A DNA stretch of 64,000 nt from Leishmania martiniquensis (Eukaryota; Euglenozoa; Kinetoplastea; Trypanosomatida; Trypanosomatidae), in NCBI RefSeq assembly GCF_017916325.1, contig NC_090171.1, forward strand, positions 2,636,501 to 2,700,500, given 5' to 3'. Shown piece by piece: positions 28,289 to 39,713 of the stretch (its first letter is position 1; each line of letters begins with the position of its first letter). Made by a program: the position numbers and the translations under genes. Below the pieces are notes generated by a model. It saw only the letters and a list, made by a program, of their open reading frames with translations, was not told the DNA's origin and searched no databases.

Positions 28289-31200
28289 CTATAGAGACAG
28301 GCCATATGCCGTTAACGTGTTGGCCTTTCGAAGCAGCTCTTCTGCTTGCTCCACCGCCGCCTGCTCATTCGAGGATGCAACCGCGCTCGCTGCGCGGCGA
28401 ATCATGCTGCGTGTTGCCGCCATAGCGTTCGTCACGAGCCACTGCTGCACAGTCCCGCGTCGGCCGAGGTCGGCGAGACATACCAACACCGCGGCGCATG
28501 AGCAAACAAGATAGCCGCGCGTGACGCCCGCCTCGACAAACTCCTCACACTCCACACCCGTGTCATCCCTCCCTTCAAGGATGCTCTCATACGTGATGAA
28601 GAGTACCTTAGGGTCAACAGCGAGACTCACCAGCAGCTGCACTACTTGCGCCGAGCCGGTCGGGAAGCGCAAAAACGCTCGAGCCTCTAGCAGCCGCACC
28701 AGATATGCAAGCGGAAAGCAGCTGATTTGGTGGAAGTACCTGTCGATGAGTCGCTTCGTAATGACCACCGTCGCGTCTTTCTTGTTCTCATACGCGCGGC
28801 GGATGCAGGTGGCATACACGCCAGCATCCGTGACGTTGGAGCATAGCAGCGCATCCAGTTGTACCTCAGCACCCCCTAGTGCTGAATACATGCCGCCCAC
28901 CTCGATGAGGTCGCTTGCGGAGGCGACAAAGCTGGACAAGAACTCGATATGTTGAACAGCCACGTCACGCTCCGTCACTATTTGGCCCTCCCATTCGACT
29001 CGACGGTCGAGGGTAGCACTGCCAGAGGAGAGGAGCTCGGTGGCAATGCGATACAGCCGCTGCTGCGCCTCCATCAAGCGCAGCTGCTGCTCCACCTGCT
29101 GCGTTTGGTCCGATTGGCACTTCCTGGAACAATCAAGAGCCTCGCGCAGGCACCGCAGGCGATACGGAAGTCGGTCAGCTACGGGCGTGTCTGGAAGCGG
29201 AGCCAGCGCCATCACAAAGCACTGCTGCATGGCACCTCGGTAGTCCCCTAGAACACTGGCGAGGTAGTGCGCATACTCCTCCGGCAGAATCTCAGCATTG
29301 CGCCGAAGATAGCTGCCAAGAAACGATGAACGCGCCGCCACCAGCGTCTCGCGAAGCGATTTGGCCGTATTCCTGTCGTCTCGGGGGGCGCACATCCAGT
29401 CAAACAGAAAGCAGTGTGCATACTCGTCTGACGGCTCCACCTGCCAAATGGTGCCGGAACGACGCGGGCCGCCGAGGAGGTCGTCCACCACGCTCCGATG
29501 CGTCAGCCACGCAGACTCCAACGTAGACACCACGAGCTCCAGCACCTGGGTCTTTGTCTGGTGCACCAAGTAGACACTGCCGTACCGTGCCTGCTCTCCC
29601 GCATGACCGGCCCCTTCTGCCAGAAAAACACCCAGCGCCGCATTATTCGGGTCCAGCTGCGCCGCCGCGTGCAGCAATAGCTCGACTGCCACATTCTCAC
29701 GCTTTATGCTCCGCAGCTGCTCGCAAATGCTCTGGAGCGCGCCGGAAGGCCAGTACTCCGCAGCCTTGGCACCTACCTCACCAGCCCACTTCTGTAGCTG
29801 CGTTTCTGTGTAGGATTGCAGCGGCTTGTCATGCGTCAAGGAACTCATGTCGCTCTGCAGCTGATAGGCTTGCGAGCTGATGCCGCCAAAAAAGTACGGG
29901 CACTGCCGCTGCAGTTGCGCGAACGAGGCTGACCGTGGCCCAGAGCCGGCGCTGCTGCCATACTGGGAGTCAAGCATCACCTGACTCAGATAATGCCCAA
30001 GCCGCTGCGCAACCGCCGCGTCTTGAATTACCTGCGCAAACGTGGCCGATGCATCTTCCGAGTATAGCGGGATGCCAAGCACCCGCTGCAGAAGCGTCAC
30101 CGTCTGCCAGGCCTTTTGCACCAGCTCGTAGCAGTTATACAGCACGATCGCCTGCAGTCTCCTCACATCTTCGGCGCGTAAGCTCCGGCCACGTGGAAGC
30201 GTCACAGCGACCTTGTCCGCCTTCCACTCGTGATGAAAGTCCAGCGTGCGCTGGTGTTCCGGTAAGCCGCCGATGGAAAGGCTGTCCAAGTACTGCATGA
30301 GCTGTTCGAGCACCCGCGCCGCAGGGGTCGTGATATTCTGAGTGACCTTGCCCAAGGCCGTGTTCCAAAGTAGACAAAGCGCTCGAGCAATAAAGGCAAC
30401 GAGCCCCGTCGTAAACGGCGACATTAAAACGGCAACACGTTGCACTTCAGGATCCATCGCACTACTTACCGACCCCGTCTGCGTCCCAGGGAGTTGTAGG
30501 CTGCGCAGCACCTCGCGCGCTCTTCGCAGCGCGTCGGCGATCTCCCCACTCAGCAGCTTCTGACCCAACTCACTCAGGATAGCCCCATCGTCGTGGCTAC
30601 TTGAAAGTGACGAGTCCTTTGTGAAGGGTAGTGGGCGCTCCCTCACGACGTTCAAAGCACCAACAGCAATTTGAAGGAGCATTGCCGCGTAATCGGCAGC
30701 ACTGTACACGGACGCGAACCGACTCAGCAGCGACTCTCGGCAGTCCGCGTCGCTCGTCGAGAGAATCAGGTACAGCGTGTCGACGGGGCGGGCTTGAGCA
30801 AAAAGCGAGAGGCCGTGGCGATGCACCACGACGAATGTCGGTCCAGGTAAGCAAACCTGCGAGCACAATTCGGAAAGGTTTTTAGGGCCCTGCGTGGGCA
30901 TCTGCTCAATCGCGTCGACACGCACAATACGCGAGGATGGTCCGCTGAAGGACGCCACGATGTCCCGCACGTTTTGATGCGGAGCCATTACCGTGGCCGG
31001 AGAGGTGGCGGCGAGCACCTCATCGGAGGCGCGATCGTCATTCGTGTCGCTGAAGGCCGCCAGGAACACTGATGCAGACGCGTAGCAAACACTGACTTCT
31101 TTGTTCACGGACAAGTAAGAAGGCGTGTGCGACTGCAGTATGAGCTCAGCGCTGAAGACGGAGTCAAACGTGTTAATATAGCGGTAGCGAAACTGGTCGC

Positions 31201-32209
31201 CATTGAGGGCCGTAGCCATAAGGCGGCAGCCTTGCGCATCCGTCTCGATCGCAAACAACCGCATCAGCGGCGCTGACCCTCCATGCGGGGCAGAATGGGA
31301 ACGCGGCAGACGATCGGGCCTGTGGCGCAGAGACAGCATGTACCGCATACCCCCGCTGGGGTTCAGGCGCCACAGACTAATCGTGCTGCGCTCGCTCAGC
31401 GTAGCCAAGATGCCGTCACGCTCGTCCACAACGAGATCGATGAGCCCGCCGTGCATGTTACCCCTCCACGATTGCCACATGTTCGCCAGCACCGATGTCA
31501 CCTGTCCAAGGATAGGGGCGCTCGAGAACCAATAGCCGTAGCTCACCATGCGTATCTTGGGAGTCATTGGGGTATTCTCACGCATGTAGCGCAACTCATA
31601 CACATTTCCGTCCGCGCCTGCGCAGAACACGCGGCCGTTGCTGCCCGTTGTCTTTGTGATCACGGCATCAGTGGAGCAACTGTACCCTAGGTCGACAACC
31701 TTCATCTCGGCCCGCTCCCCCTCGCCCACGAGGCAAAGGCCCAAGAGGTACATCATGCCAGTGGTACCAACAGGAACAATGTACGTTACGTGCGGCTGAA
31801 AGATCCCACTGAGTGGCCGGAGCGGAGCGCCTACAACGCTAATCACCTCGGGAATCTCATCATAGACGCAGAATTCGCGACCGCCACGGTAGTCCCAGAT
31901 GACAAGCCGGTTGTCTACGGTGAACCACGCACGCGACAAGGCAGCAAAAACCCCGGTGAGGGAGCCGTAACGCATTGACTTCCAAAGTGCCAACAGCGGC
32001 TCCGGCCATGCCACTCCTCCCACCGGAAAAAAGTCGGGAACGGCGTACGTTGTGTCGCGCGTGCTAAGAGCGTACGAATTTGACCGTACAAATCCGATGG
32101 CGTGAGGGTTCGCCCTCCGCTCCGAGGTCGCGCCCTTCAGTACCGCACCCACGGCGTCCTCGACCATGCGCTTGGCACCATTGCGCGCCGAGCTTGGCTG
32201 TTGTTGCAT
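28289..32209 (-). CDS. Nup155/Nup170-family nucleoporin
   Basis: 1306 residues, the size of Nup155 proteins (about 1400). These are inner-ring scaffold components of the nuclear pore complex. The N-terminal beta-propeller begins after a short disordered leader. It contains the family's PEPLLALWKSMRYGSLTGVF and WFTVDNRLVIWDYR segments, the latter matching the conserved tryptophan/aspartate-rich strand of Nup155 (roughly residues 70-110). The propeller extends to about residue 480 and is followed by a long alpha-solenoid. I chose the ATG at 32209; the frame can be extended a few codons only by GTG. Trypanosomes have a Nup155-type protein in their pore complex; the precise ortholog name is not asserted. 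Confidence 0.85.
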   Translation of the reverse strand: MQQQPSSARNGAKRMVEDAVGAVLKGATSERRANPHAIGFVRSNSYALSTRDTTYAVPDFFPVGGVAWPEPLLALWKSMRYGSLTGVFAALSRAWFTVDNRLVIWDYRGGREFCVYDEIPEVISVVGAPLRPLSGIFQPHVTYIVPVGTTGMMYLLGLCLVGEGERAEMKVVDLGYSCSTDAVITKTTGSNGRVFCAGADGNVYELRYMRENTPMTPKIRMVSYGYWFSSAPILGQVTSVLANMWQSWRGNMHGGLIDLVVDERDGILATLSERSTISLWRLNPSGGMRYMLSLRHRPDRLPRSHSAPHGGSAPLMRLFAIETDAQGCRLMATALNGDQFRYRYINTFDSVFSAELILQSHTPSYLSVNKEVSVCYASASVFLAAFSDTNDDRASDEVLAATSPATVMAPHQNVRDIVASFSGPSSRIVRVDAIEQMPTQGPKNLSELCSQVCLPGPTFVVVHRHGLSLFAQARPVDTLYLILSTSDADCRESLLSRFASVYSAADYAAMLLQIAVGALNVVRERPLPFTKDSSLSSSHDDGAILSELGQKLLSGEIADALRRAREVLRSLQLPGTQTGSVSSAMDPEVQRVAVLMSPFTTGLVAFIARALCLLWNTALGKVTQNITTPAARVLEQLMQYLDSLSIGGLPEHQRTLDFHHEWKADKVAVTLPRGRSLRAEDVRRLQAIVLYNCYELVQKAWQTVTLLQRVLGIPLYSEDASATFAQVIQDAAVAQRLGHYLSQVMLDSQYGSSAGSGPRSASFAQLQRQCPYFFGGISSQAYQLQSDMSSLTHDKPLQSYTETQLQKWAGEVGAKAAEYWPSGALQSICEQLRSIKRENVAVELLLHAAAQLDPNNAALGVFLAEGAGHAGEQARYGSVYLVHQTKTQVLELVVSTLESAWLTHRSVVDDLLGGPRRSGTIWQVEPSDEYAHCFLFDWMCAPRDDRNTAKSLRETLVAARSSFLGSYLRRNAEILPEEYAHYLASVLGDYRGAMQQCFVMALAPLPDTPVADRLPYRLRCLREALDCSRKCQSDQTQQVEQQLRLMEAQQRLYRIATELLSSGSATLDRRVEWEGQIVTERDVAVQHIEFLSSFVASASDLIEVGGMYSALGGAEVQLDALLCSNVTDAGVYATCIRRAYENKKDATVVITKRLIDRYFHQISCFPLAYLVRLLEARAFLRFPTGSAQVVQLLVSLAVDPKVLFITYESILEGRDDTGVECEEFVEAGVTRGYLVCSCAAVLVCLADLGRRGTVQQWLVTNAMAATRSMIRRAASAVASSNEQAAVEQAEELLRKANTLTAYGLSL

Positions 32210-33110
32210 CGCCGCTCCACACACGAGTGCACATGCACGGAAAGGCCGTGCGGTTACGTCTCACTCTCGAAATCAAACGCGGGTAATCCTGGTTTACAGC
32301 GCCCCTTTCACAAGTGCTGTCCAGAAGAAAATTGCGCGGCGACGGAGGGAGTTGAGCCGAGGGGATGGACCGAGCGAAGGAGACCGATGGGGCGGTGATC
32401 GAAGAAAATCCCCTTTTTCGAAAGCTCGCCGAAACATGCTGTGAGGTCCACGCTCAATGGGGTGTTGGTGAAGGGAGAAAGGGGAGAAAAAGGAGAGAGT
32501 AATAACACACATAACTGCGCTGCTGCGCAAAACTGAGGCAGTCCGGCAAGCTTTTCTTTTCGCTACGCCTGCTGTACACTACTCCTATAGCCAAAGCACA
32601 GGAAAGAAAGAATTCTGTGTCGAATCATCGCTGCACGTGCGCACCAAGCCGAAAAGTCGCCGCTGCGTCACCAACGGCGGCGCATACGCTTCCTACAGAC
32701 GTTTTTCTTCACGCGATCGCCTTTCCACTCTCGCATCCTTTGAAAGCTCAAAGCCCGTCACTCACCTCTCCCTCCATTACACGGTGAAAAGATATCCGTA
32801 AACCCCCACGCCGCTGCAGCGAAGCGTTTGCCACGAGTGTGGAGGCCACCGCCAAGCTGATGAATGGTAATTTACATGGGCCGAAGAGAGGAGAGTAACC
32901 CCAACGTTCGCCACCCTCACAGGACCAGAGCCGGTGACCCGTGTGCGCGTCACACAAAGGAGACATGGCGATGTGGCGCCAAAACAGAGAGATGAATGGG
33001 CACTGCCCCGTCGCCCATCTGCCTACCCTTGATGCGTTCAAAGGAGTTTAACGACCTTCATATATCTGGCAAGCTGTTTTTCGTGTGCATATCCGCAGCC
33101 CCCGCCCCTA
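32210..33110. other. Intergenic spacer
   Basis: No supported gene. A purine-rich plus-strand run near 32470-32500 reads as a pyrimidine tract on the minus strand. Nothing else is seen. Confidence 0.5.
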
Positions 33111-35228
33111 CTAGTCAGAGTCAGAGTCAATGAGGAGTGCCCTGAAGCGAGAGGAGGCGACTGGCCCCGCGGCGCCTTTGGCAGCTGAAAAAACTCTTTC
33201 CGCGCTAATTCTACCGCCGTGAGGCATGGCTGCTTTGGAATGGGCATCTCCGGTCGATGTTCTCTCTCTTCTCTTGCTGGCTACAGCGGAGGAGCTCTGT
33301 GAGGGGCCGCCATGTGTCCTAATACCTGCGACGCTAGGAAAAGCAGGGTCTCGCAGTAGCGTCGCTTGGCCAGCTCCACTTTCTCCTTGCCTGTCGGACC
33401 CCGATAGCGTGGTCGATGACCCCTTCGCTTGCGCTTCCGAAGGAGGAGCAGGCAGTGGAGCGGATGCTTCATTGCGGCCTGCAAGAGGTGCGACAGCGGA
33501 AGGCGCCAGGGGTGATACGCGAGGCCGAGAAACAGTTCTGCCTCCGGCGCCCGGAACCGAGACGGTTTCCTCGGTCGCACAGTTTTGCTCTCTCGCATCG
33601 CGGGGAAAAGCAACTGAGTCAGAGATGGGGCTGTCAAGCAGGGGGCTCGCAGCCCCTTTCGACCCCTGCGGCGCGGGATGCGCTCCGGCCCCGTCTGTCC
33701 ATGATAGCTTCGACACACCTTTCTTTGCATGTGCCATTGCTGGCGGAGCAGTCTCGTCGCTCACTGCCGAGATCGTCTCAGGGGCGGCGTTGTCCTTTGC
33801 CACCTCATCCGCAGTGTGCGACTCGCGCGCCCGAATCGACGAAAAGTCGGTGTGAGAGCGCCCTACGGCGCCAGGGCGTGAATAGGGGGCCGGCAAAGGA
33901 GGGATGTCCTCCACATTGTCGACCGTCGGCGAGGCCCTTGTCCTCAACACACCACGCTCCATGCCACTACCCAATGCTACGGGCGTCCGCGAGCTGTGCT
34001 GTACTTCGTCTACGGGCCGATCTGACGAAGTGTCCCAGAAAGATTTTTGTCCTACCTCCGGCGCCCTACAGGAGGCCGCCGGCATCCCCGAGGGTGCTAA
34101 CGCTTTCATAGAAGTGTGGCGCACCTGCTCCATCCCCTGCCGTTCACTCTGCGCAGTTGCGGAGAGCAGCGGCACAGGACGTCCCCTGAGGAGGAACAGC
34201 GCCTTGTAAACGGTGTGCAGAAGCGGCAGCGAGTCGAATAGGATCTCCACAGTGCCGCCCATCGGGTCCTCTGCCACCAACGTGAGAGGGCGAACATGGC
34301 GCACGCGGAGTGACTGCAAGGCGAGCCGCACAAGGCACGCGCGCGACATGTACGACTCGGCAGTCAAGGCGTCACGGTCAATCTGAAGACAGACGCGTTC
34401 AAACTTCCACTGCTCTGTCCCCAGGTTGTGGCGCAGCTGAGCCCCTCGCGAGAAGACCATCCTGTCCATCAGTGCGACCTCCTCAGCGGTCAAGAGGCCA
34501 CTGGAGAAAGAAGCCCTTTGGTCATCACCCACCCTGACGGTGCCTTCACTGAGCGGAAGTGGCGCCACCGCCTGGGCCCGTGAGGCGGCAAGCATGCGCT
34601 CTAGCTGCGCTATTCGGCCAGCCAGCCGTGTGATTGTTCGCTGTCGCTCAGCTAACTGCAGATCGGCCGGCGCATCGTCGCCGCGGCGTCTCTGCATGCG
34701 CTCAAGATTGGTCAGCACAATGCCGACACTCAGCAGGCGGCCGTTTTGCGTTCGTTTGTAGTCCTCCCTTCGAAGCCGCCTGAACTTGTTGATGATGGCG
34801 TCGTACTCAGCGTTGGTGCGTGGATGTAGATCCAAGAGCCACCCATAACTCACCGCCAGCGCGGCTTTCTTCCCCAGTCCATTCGCGATATGCCGCTCGT
34901 GGGAAGTGATAGGTAGACCATCCACATCCTCCAGACCAAAGCCGATCGTGAGCAGCGCCATTAGGCGGTAGTATGGGTGGCAAGCGACAGGGCAGCCCTG
35001 CAGGTGCAGCGACTTGAGGGAGACCTGCTTCGTGAGCCCGCGAAATGACTGGATTCTATTGTGCTGTAATTGGACCTCCGTGAGATACGGATGTGTGCCA
35101 AAAAACTCAAAGTTCGTAAGTCGGTTACGTTGTAAATTAACCACGACGAAGTTTTCGTCCGTTCTCTCACCGAGTCCCTCCAGCGACTCTACTCCTTGAT
35201 CGACCAAGTCCAGCCTGTGGTACTCCAT
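33111..35228 (-). CDS. Leucine-rich-repeat protein with coiled coil and disordered tail
   Basis: 705 residues from the ATG at 35228; an ATG at 35309 would add 27. About four SDS22-type leucine-rich repeats occupy the first hundred residues: VESLEGLGE, FVVVNLQRNRLTNFEFF, LTEVQLQHNRIQSF, LKSLHLQGCPV. An LRR-cap-like region follows (YRLMALLTIGFGLEDVDG). A short coiled coil (LAERQRTITRLAGRIAQLE) is near 195-215. The second half is low-complexity, rich in Ser, Pro, Ala and Gly. The LRR plus cap resembles flagellar or centriolar LRR proteins such as LRRC/CEP types, but a specific role is not supported. The C-terminus is acidic (LLIDSDSD). Confidence 0.75.
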   Translation of the reverse strand: MEYHRLDLVDQGVESLEGLGERTDENFVVVNLQRNRLTNFEFFGTHPYLTEVQLQHNRIQSFRGLTKQVSLKSLHLQGCPVACHPYYRLMALLTIGFGLEDVDGLPITSHERHIANGLGKKAALAVSYGWLLDLHPRTNAEYDAIINKFRRLRREDYKRTQNGRLLSVGIVLTNLERMQRRRGDDAPADLQLAERQRTITRLAGRIAQLERMLAASRAQAVAPLPLSEGTVRVGDDQRASFSSGLLTAEEVALMDRMVFSRGAQLRHNLGTEQWKFERVCLQIDRDALTAESYMSRACLVRLALQSLRVRHVRPLTLVAEDPMGGTVEILFDSLPLLHTVYKALFLLRGRPVPLLSATAQSERQGMEQVRHTSMKALAPSGMPAASCRAPEVGQKSFWDTSSDRPVDEVQHSSRTPVALGSGMERGVLRTRASPTVDNVEDIPPLPAPYSRPGAVGRSHTDFSSIRARESHTADEVAKDNAAPETISAVSDETAPPAMAHAKKGVSKLSWTDGAGAHPAPQGSKGAASPLLDSPISDSVAFPRDAREQNCATEETVSVPGAGGRTVSRPRVSPLAPSAVAPLAGRNEASAPLPAPPSEAQAKGSSTTLSGSDRQGESGAGQATLLRDPAFPSVAGIRTHGGPSQSSSAVASKRRERTSTGDAHSKAAMPHGGRISAERVFSAAKGAAGPVASSRFRALLIDSDSD

Positions 35229-36454
35229 CTGAAGCCGCCGATGGAAGAGCTCAGCACATGCAGAGAGAGAGGCATACCGCTTTTCCCTCAAAGAGAGCTG
35301 CGGGCACATGCAGATTGCGATCGCTGAGCAAGTTCGCCGAATTTCGAACGAAAGACGCAGCAGAAAAATATTCAAATAAAGACGAGTGGAACAGAAGGTG
35401 GCATGCGGGAGTGAGACGAATTGCTGAAGAGCGCACTGCTGCGCATCCGAGAGAGAGAGAGCTGCTACTCCGGAAGGCAGACAGCATGCAGCTGTTTATA
35501 CGCAAAGGTATCAGAAGTCTTTGATGTACACCGCGTCTGAACATCAAGCCAGCGGCATCATATGAGAGTGAGATGTAGGGTCAATGACGCGTGAGGTAGA
35601 GAGCGCACAATGCCGAGCAACGGCATGATCCACGACGCATGCATCACGCTCACTGCTTCCTCAGTGGAGGCATTCGAAAAACAGCCCACTCCCCTCCGAC
35701 ATGAAATGCTCGCGTTCACTTCCCCAATGCCTCATTTTCTTTCCACTTACAGTTCGTTTCCCTCGATTGCGTCTCTATAGGGCATTTCAGTAAAGATTCT
35801 TTGCGGCACTTACTTCTGTGTTTCTGTCTTGTGTTACTTCTCTTTTCTTGACTTCTTTCGACTTTTACTTACTGGAGGAAACACCAATAGACACAGAAAC
35901 GCAGGCGTGCATCACGAGCAAATCGGCAATATGCTCCACAGGTTGTCAAGTCCAAGAGATGAGGGACGAAGATGAGGAACAAGGACAGCCACGCCATCAC
36001 TGCACACCTGCACCATCTCAGAAAATAGCTCACGCAAACGGTAGCGGCGCGGCCTTTTTTGCTTTCATCTCAACCTCCCCTCCCTCCTACCACTCGTACC
36101 CCGGCATCGATCAGCATTCGCCCCTCTCGTTTTCAACAGAAAACCTCAAACACGCGAAAAGTAGAAAAACAAAGGCAGTCTCTACATTACGGCAGAGTCA
36201 GGACTAGCGGAAACTACAAGTCTCCAGAGACCAGCACGAGATCACCACCTGCTAGCCTCTTCGCTCGACCTACAACCGTGTCGGCAGCCTTCCAGTTAGA
36301 CCAAAAGACGCGCTGCAAAGCATCGCCTTGTGTAGCGCGAAAAGGGCGAAGAAGAGCACGAATGGACCTCGAAAACCGTGCGACTTGTGTCTTTTTTTCG
36401 TTACTGGGAGCATTAGGGAGTCCTCGCTCTCCCATCTATTCCGGATTCGCCTCC
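35229..36454. other. Intergenic spacer
   Basis: No supported gene. A short (GA)n run lies near 35449-35461. The open frames are short and uninformative. Confidence 0.5.
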
Positions 36455-38068
36455 TCAGTCTGCGTCGCGTGCCTGATCTGAGCGGTTCTTGGGGCCACCA
36501 GCCTGCTTCGCCATGATGATCTGGTTCACAGAGAGCACCGTCAGCACGGTTTCGGTGGCCAGCCTAATTGCCCAGAATTTGATCATGTGAGGCTCAACAA
36601 TATCCGCCGCCACCGCATCCAATGTGGTGCCATCAGCAAGATTCACGCCTTGGTGCTTCTTGCCGGCGTTGTGGTCAGCCTCCAGCTGCGTTACCATATC
36701 CGTGCCATTGAACCCGCTAACCTCGGCAAGCGTGCGAGCCACAACCTCAAAGCTGGACGCATACTTGCGCACCGCATACTGGTCGAGCCCTGGGTTCGCT
36801 TCGGCATAGAGGGTGAGCTCCTTCTGCAGCTCCATCTCCACCGCGCCGGCACCCGCCACCAGCCGCTTGTCCTTCGTCAGTGCCTTGAATACGTTCACGC
36901 CGTCGTCGATGGCGCGCTCTACGTCATCCAGGACGTTCTGTGTGGCACCGCGCACCACGATAGTGGAGAGCTTTGAGTCGTCCTTGTCCTGGGCAAACGC
37001 CGTAACGCGCTTGCCACCAATATCAAGAACGTCGACCGAGTCGCATGCGCCCATGTCTTCAATAGAAGGTGCGTCTAGGCGGGTCATGACGCGAGCACCA
37101 ACAGCAGCACAAAGACGCCGAAGATCGAACTTGGACGGCACGCGCACCGCCATCATGCCGAGGCGGTTTATGAAGTGCAGCGCCAAGTCCCCAAAGCTCG
37201 AGTTGGACACGATGAGGTTTGCACCCGCCTTGTGAATGTTCGTGATGATCTCCTGCATAATGTCCTCTTCCTTGCGTGAATACTGGATGAGGTCCTCGGC
37301 GTTCTCGATGAGTGCCGTCCCCTTCGTCTCTAGCGATGGAACATCAACAGCGCAGCTGTACACCGCCACCTTGGCGCCCTTCAGGTGCTTCAAGTTGCTT
37401 TCTGTGCTGCGACCGATCACGAATCCACGGACAAGCTTGGTGGAAAGAATCGACTCGCCGTCCAGCTTGACCACGCGCACATTGTCGACATTGAAGGAGC
37501 GAGCGTTAGACGGGCAAACCGTGATGCAGGCGTCCGCCACTAGATCCGCAAGGAAGTCCTCGTACCCGTACTGCTTCGACGCGATCGAGGTACGAATCGC
37601 ATCCACCACCTGCTCCTTGCGGAGGCAGTCATCGGCGGTCTTGCACACCAGCGTGTCTAGGAGCTCGAGACTCTTGTTGCCTGCCTTCTTGTAGCCTTCG
37701 ACGATCTCGCTCGGATGCAAGCCCATCCGCACTAGCGACTCTGCCTGTGATAGCAACTCGCCGCACAGAGTCACCACTAAGTTGGTACCATCGCCTACCT
37801 CCTCTTGCATGGCGTTTGCAGCTTGCACAAGCAGTTTCGCGGCAGGGTGCTCCACCTCCAGCTCGCGCAGAATGGTGGCAGCGTCGTGCGTGACAAACAG
37901 CTTGTTGAGATGGTTGATAACCATCTTGCAGAGCCCGTTAGGGCCCATGGAGCTGCGTGTGATCTTCGACAGCTCACGGCATGCCTCAATGTTCTTCAGA
38001 ACTGGATCATCCACAAACGTCGAGCCGTCCTTCAGCATGCTCTGTGGCCCAGTCTGCATAAACGACAT
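36455..38068 (-). CDS. CCT8: T-complex protein 1 theta subunit (CCT8)
   Basis: 537 residues, full length. This is one of eight subunits of the cytosolic chaperonin that folds actin and tubulin. The N-terminus has the ATP-site segments of group II chaperonins: SSMGPNGLCKMVINHLNKLFVTHDAATILREL (near 39-70) and EEVGDGTNLVVTL (near 90-102). The theta subunit is indicated by the KMVINHL-KLFVT-DAATILRELEV-HPAAK run, which closely follows human CCT8. The C-terminal IRLATETVLTVLSVNQIIMAK segment matches the family. A short basic/acidic tail ends the protein. Confidence 0.95.
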   Translation of the reverse strand: MSFMQTGPQSMLKDGSTFVDDPVLKNIEACRELSKITRSSMGPNGLCKMVINHLNKLFVTHDAATILRELEVEHPAAKLLVQAANAMQEEVGDGTNLVVTLCGELLSQAESLVRMGLHPSEIVEGYKKAGNKSLELLDTLVCKTADDCLRKEQVVDAIRTSIASKQYGYEDFLADLVADACITVCPSNARSFNVDNVRVVKLDGESILSTKLVRGFVIGRSTESNLKHLKGAKVAVYSCAVDVPSLETKGTALIENAEDLIQYSRKEEDIMQEIITNIHKAGANLIVSNSSFGDLALHFINRLGMMAVRVPSKFDLRRLCAAVGARVMTRLDAPSIEDMGACDSVDVLDIGGKRVTAFAQDKDDSKLSTIVVRGATQNVLDDVERAIDDGVNVFKALTKDKRLVAGAGAVEMELQKELTLYAEANPGLDQYAVRKYASSFEVVARTLAEVSGFNGTDMVTQLEADHNAGKKHQGVNLADGTTLDAVAADIVEPHMIKFWAIRLATETVLTVLSVNQIIMAKQAGGPKNRSDQARDAD

Positions 38069-38906
38069 GGTTGTAAAGAGCGCTGGCGAGTCGAGGAGTG
38101 CAATCGTGCAGGAATCTCACACAGAACTCTCCTCGTGCTATTATGATGAAAACGGTGATGAAAAGACCTTTTATGGGTGCGGCGCAGGTGACACCTCCAG
38201 CGACACGTTGGGTAACGGGATCAGACGATAGTTTTTTTCTTCACCGAGACAACATACAGCTCCACGCCAAAGACGAAAAAACGGAAAAAGAGAAGACCAA
38301 ATGAGAGCCAGAGAGTGGAGCAGACGAAGCACACCCTGACTTGTTTGACGCAAACTCGCGCGTTTGCGTATGCTGCACCGAAAAAAGGTAGCAGTCTCTC
38401 ACAGCTGGTGGACTCAGCGCCGATCGCCCCCTATGGCGAACGCCACTGCGTTACAGCACTGCCATCAGCGAGAGCACACCCGAACAGCTACCCCCCTCAT
38501 CATCACCTAGTTGCATGGCGATGCCAGCTCCGTTTCAAACGTCCGCAAACGCTTCGAAACAAAGGACGAAAAGATAAGTCACTGGCCGAGGAACATCTTC
38601 CTTACTCGCATTGCTAAAAACCTTGACAATTACGCGAGAACCTGCAGAGCCCGGTTCAGAATCAATTAAACAGCTTAGCGCCACGCCAACCACCGCCTCC
38701 TTTTCAGGCCTCGAGGCAGAGGCACAGTGCCTAAATGCCTATTGCGTGGAATACCGTCGCGAATGAAGCCGAAAGCTGCCGCCGCGGCCGAGGAGTGGCA
38801 ATCAACGAAATTTTGCGACTGGCGTCATCCGAAAGGCGCCAGCGACGACTCCAGCAGCAAAGCAAGAGTCCTCTCTAGCTCCCCTCTAGTACGTCTCGCA
38901 CCACAG
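38069..38906. other. Intergenic spacer
   Basis: No supported gene. No structure noticed beyond A/T runs near 38228-38240 and 38275-38290. Confidence 0.5.
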
Positions 38907-39713
38907 TCAAGCCTCCACTTTGCTACGCTTCCTCGGCATCCCAGCCGACTCCGTCAGCGGCTGAAACTGGAAAACGTGTCCAAAGATTGGCAAACCGACA
39001 CGCTTGCTATTTGTACCTGTAGCCGCGACGCGAATATGGAGAATATTCTTGAGCGGTGCTCCGTCGGGATGTTTGACAAACTTATCCAAAAAAGCTACGA
39101 TGTTTTCGACAAGCTCTTGGGCCGTGAGCCCGGTGTGTCCGACGCGGCAGGTGACCTGATTGTCACCGCGGCGCATCACCACAACAGTGTGCACCGCCTT
39201 TCGCAGCTTCCCGGTGAACTTGCCTTTGCTGCTGACCCACGCTGGAACTTTGCGGTGCTCGAGAAACTCTCCAGTCAGCTGCCGCGGGTATTTGGTGAGC
39301 CCGTAGACAATAAAGTGGTCATAACTCTTGGCAAAGGCGCGTACCGTCACAGGGTCTGCCACCTTTGCTGCAAGCTTCTTACTGTCGATCACACGCCTCA
39401 CACGCTTCGCAACTGCATCGCCGCCCTCGCTCAGCGCGTAAACTAGGTCTTTGTACTTCCGCTGCGGTGGTGGTGTGATTAAGCAAAGCGTTCCGCTGAC
39501 AGTTTCGTGTGGCACCACAAAATACAGTGGAACACGATGCGCTGGAGGTGCCGCGAGAAAGGCTATTTGCACATCGACAGGCACGTTGTTGCTCTCTCGC
39601 ACCGGCGAAAAAAGATCAATGACCCCGCTGCTTGATGTTTGTGCCGCTGTGTCTGCGAGGATAAAGGAGACCAGCGCCTTTACGGCCTCCTCCGTTCGCA
39701 CGAGGAAACTCAT
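38907..39713 (-). CDS. Ribosomal L1-fold protein (RSL1D1/Utp30/Cic1-like)
   Basis: 268 residues from the ATG at 39713. The fold is that of ribosomal protein L1: segments such as VYALSEGGDAVAKRVRRVID, DHFIVYGLTKYPRQL and VTCRVGHTGLTAQELVENIVAFLDKF follow the L1 pattern, where a pocket of conserved residues binds RNA. The tail SAGMPRKRSKVEA contains a nuclear-localisation-like cluster. Proteins of this type (yeast Utp30 and Cic1, human RSL1D1) work in nucleolar ribosome assembly. The longer open frame upstream (to 39992) lacks homology and is read as 5' UTR. Confidence 0.75.
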   Translation of the reverse strand: MSFLVRTEEAVKALVSFILADTAAQTSSSGVIDLFSPVRESNNVPVDVQIAFLAAPPAHRVPLYFVVPHETVSGTLCLITPPPQRKYKDLVYALSEGGDAVAKRVRRVIDSKKLAAKVADPVTVRAFAKSYDHFIVYGLTKYPRQLTGEFLEHRKVPAWVSSKGKFTGKLRKAVHTVVVMRRGDNQVTCRVGHTGLTAQELVENIVAFLDKFVKHPDGAPLKNILHIRVAATGTNSKRVGLPIFGHVFQFQPLTESAGMPRKRSKVEA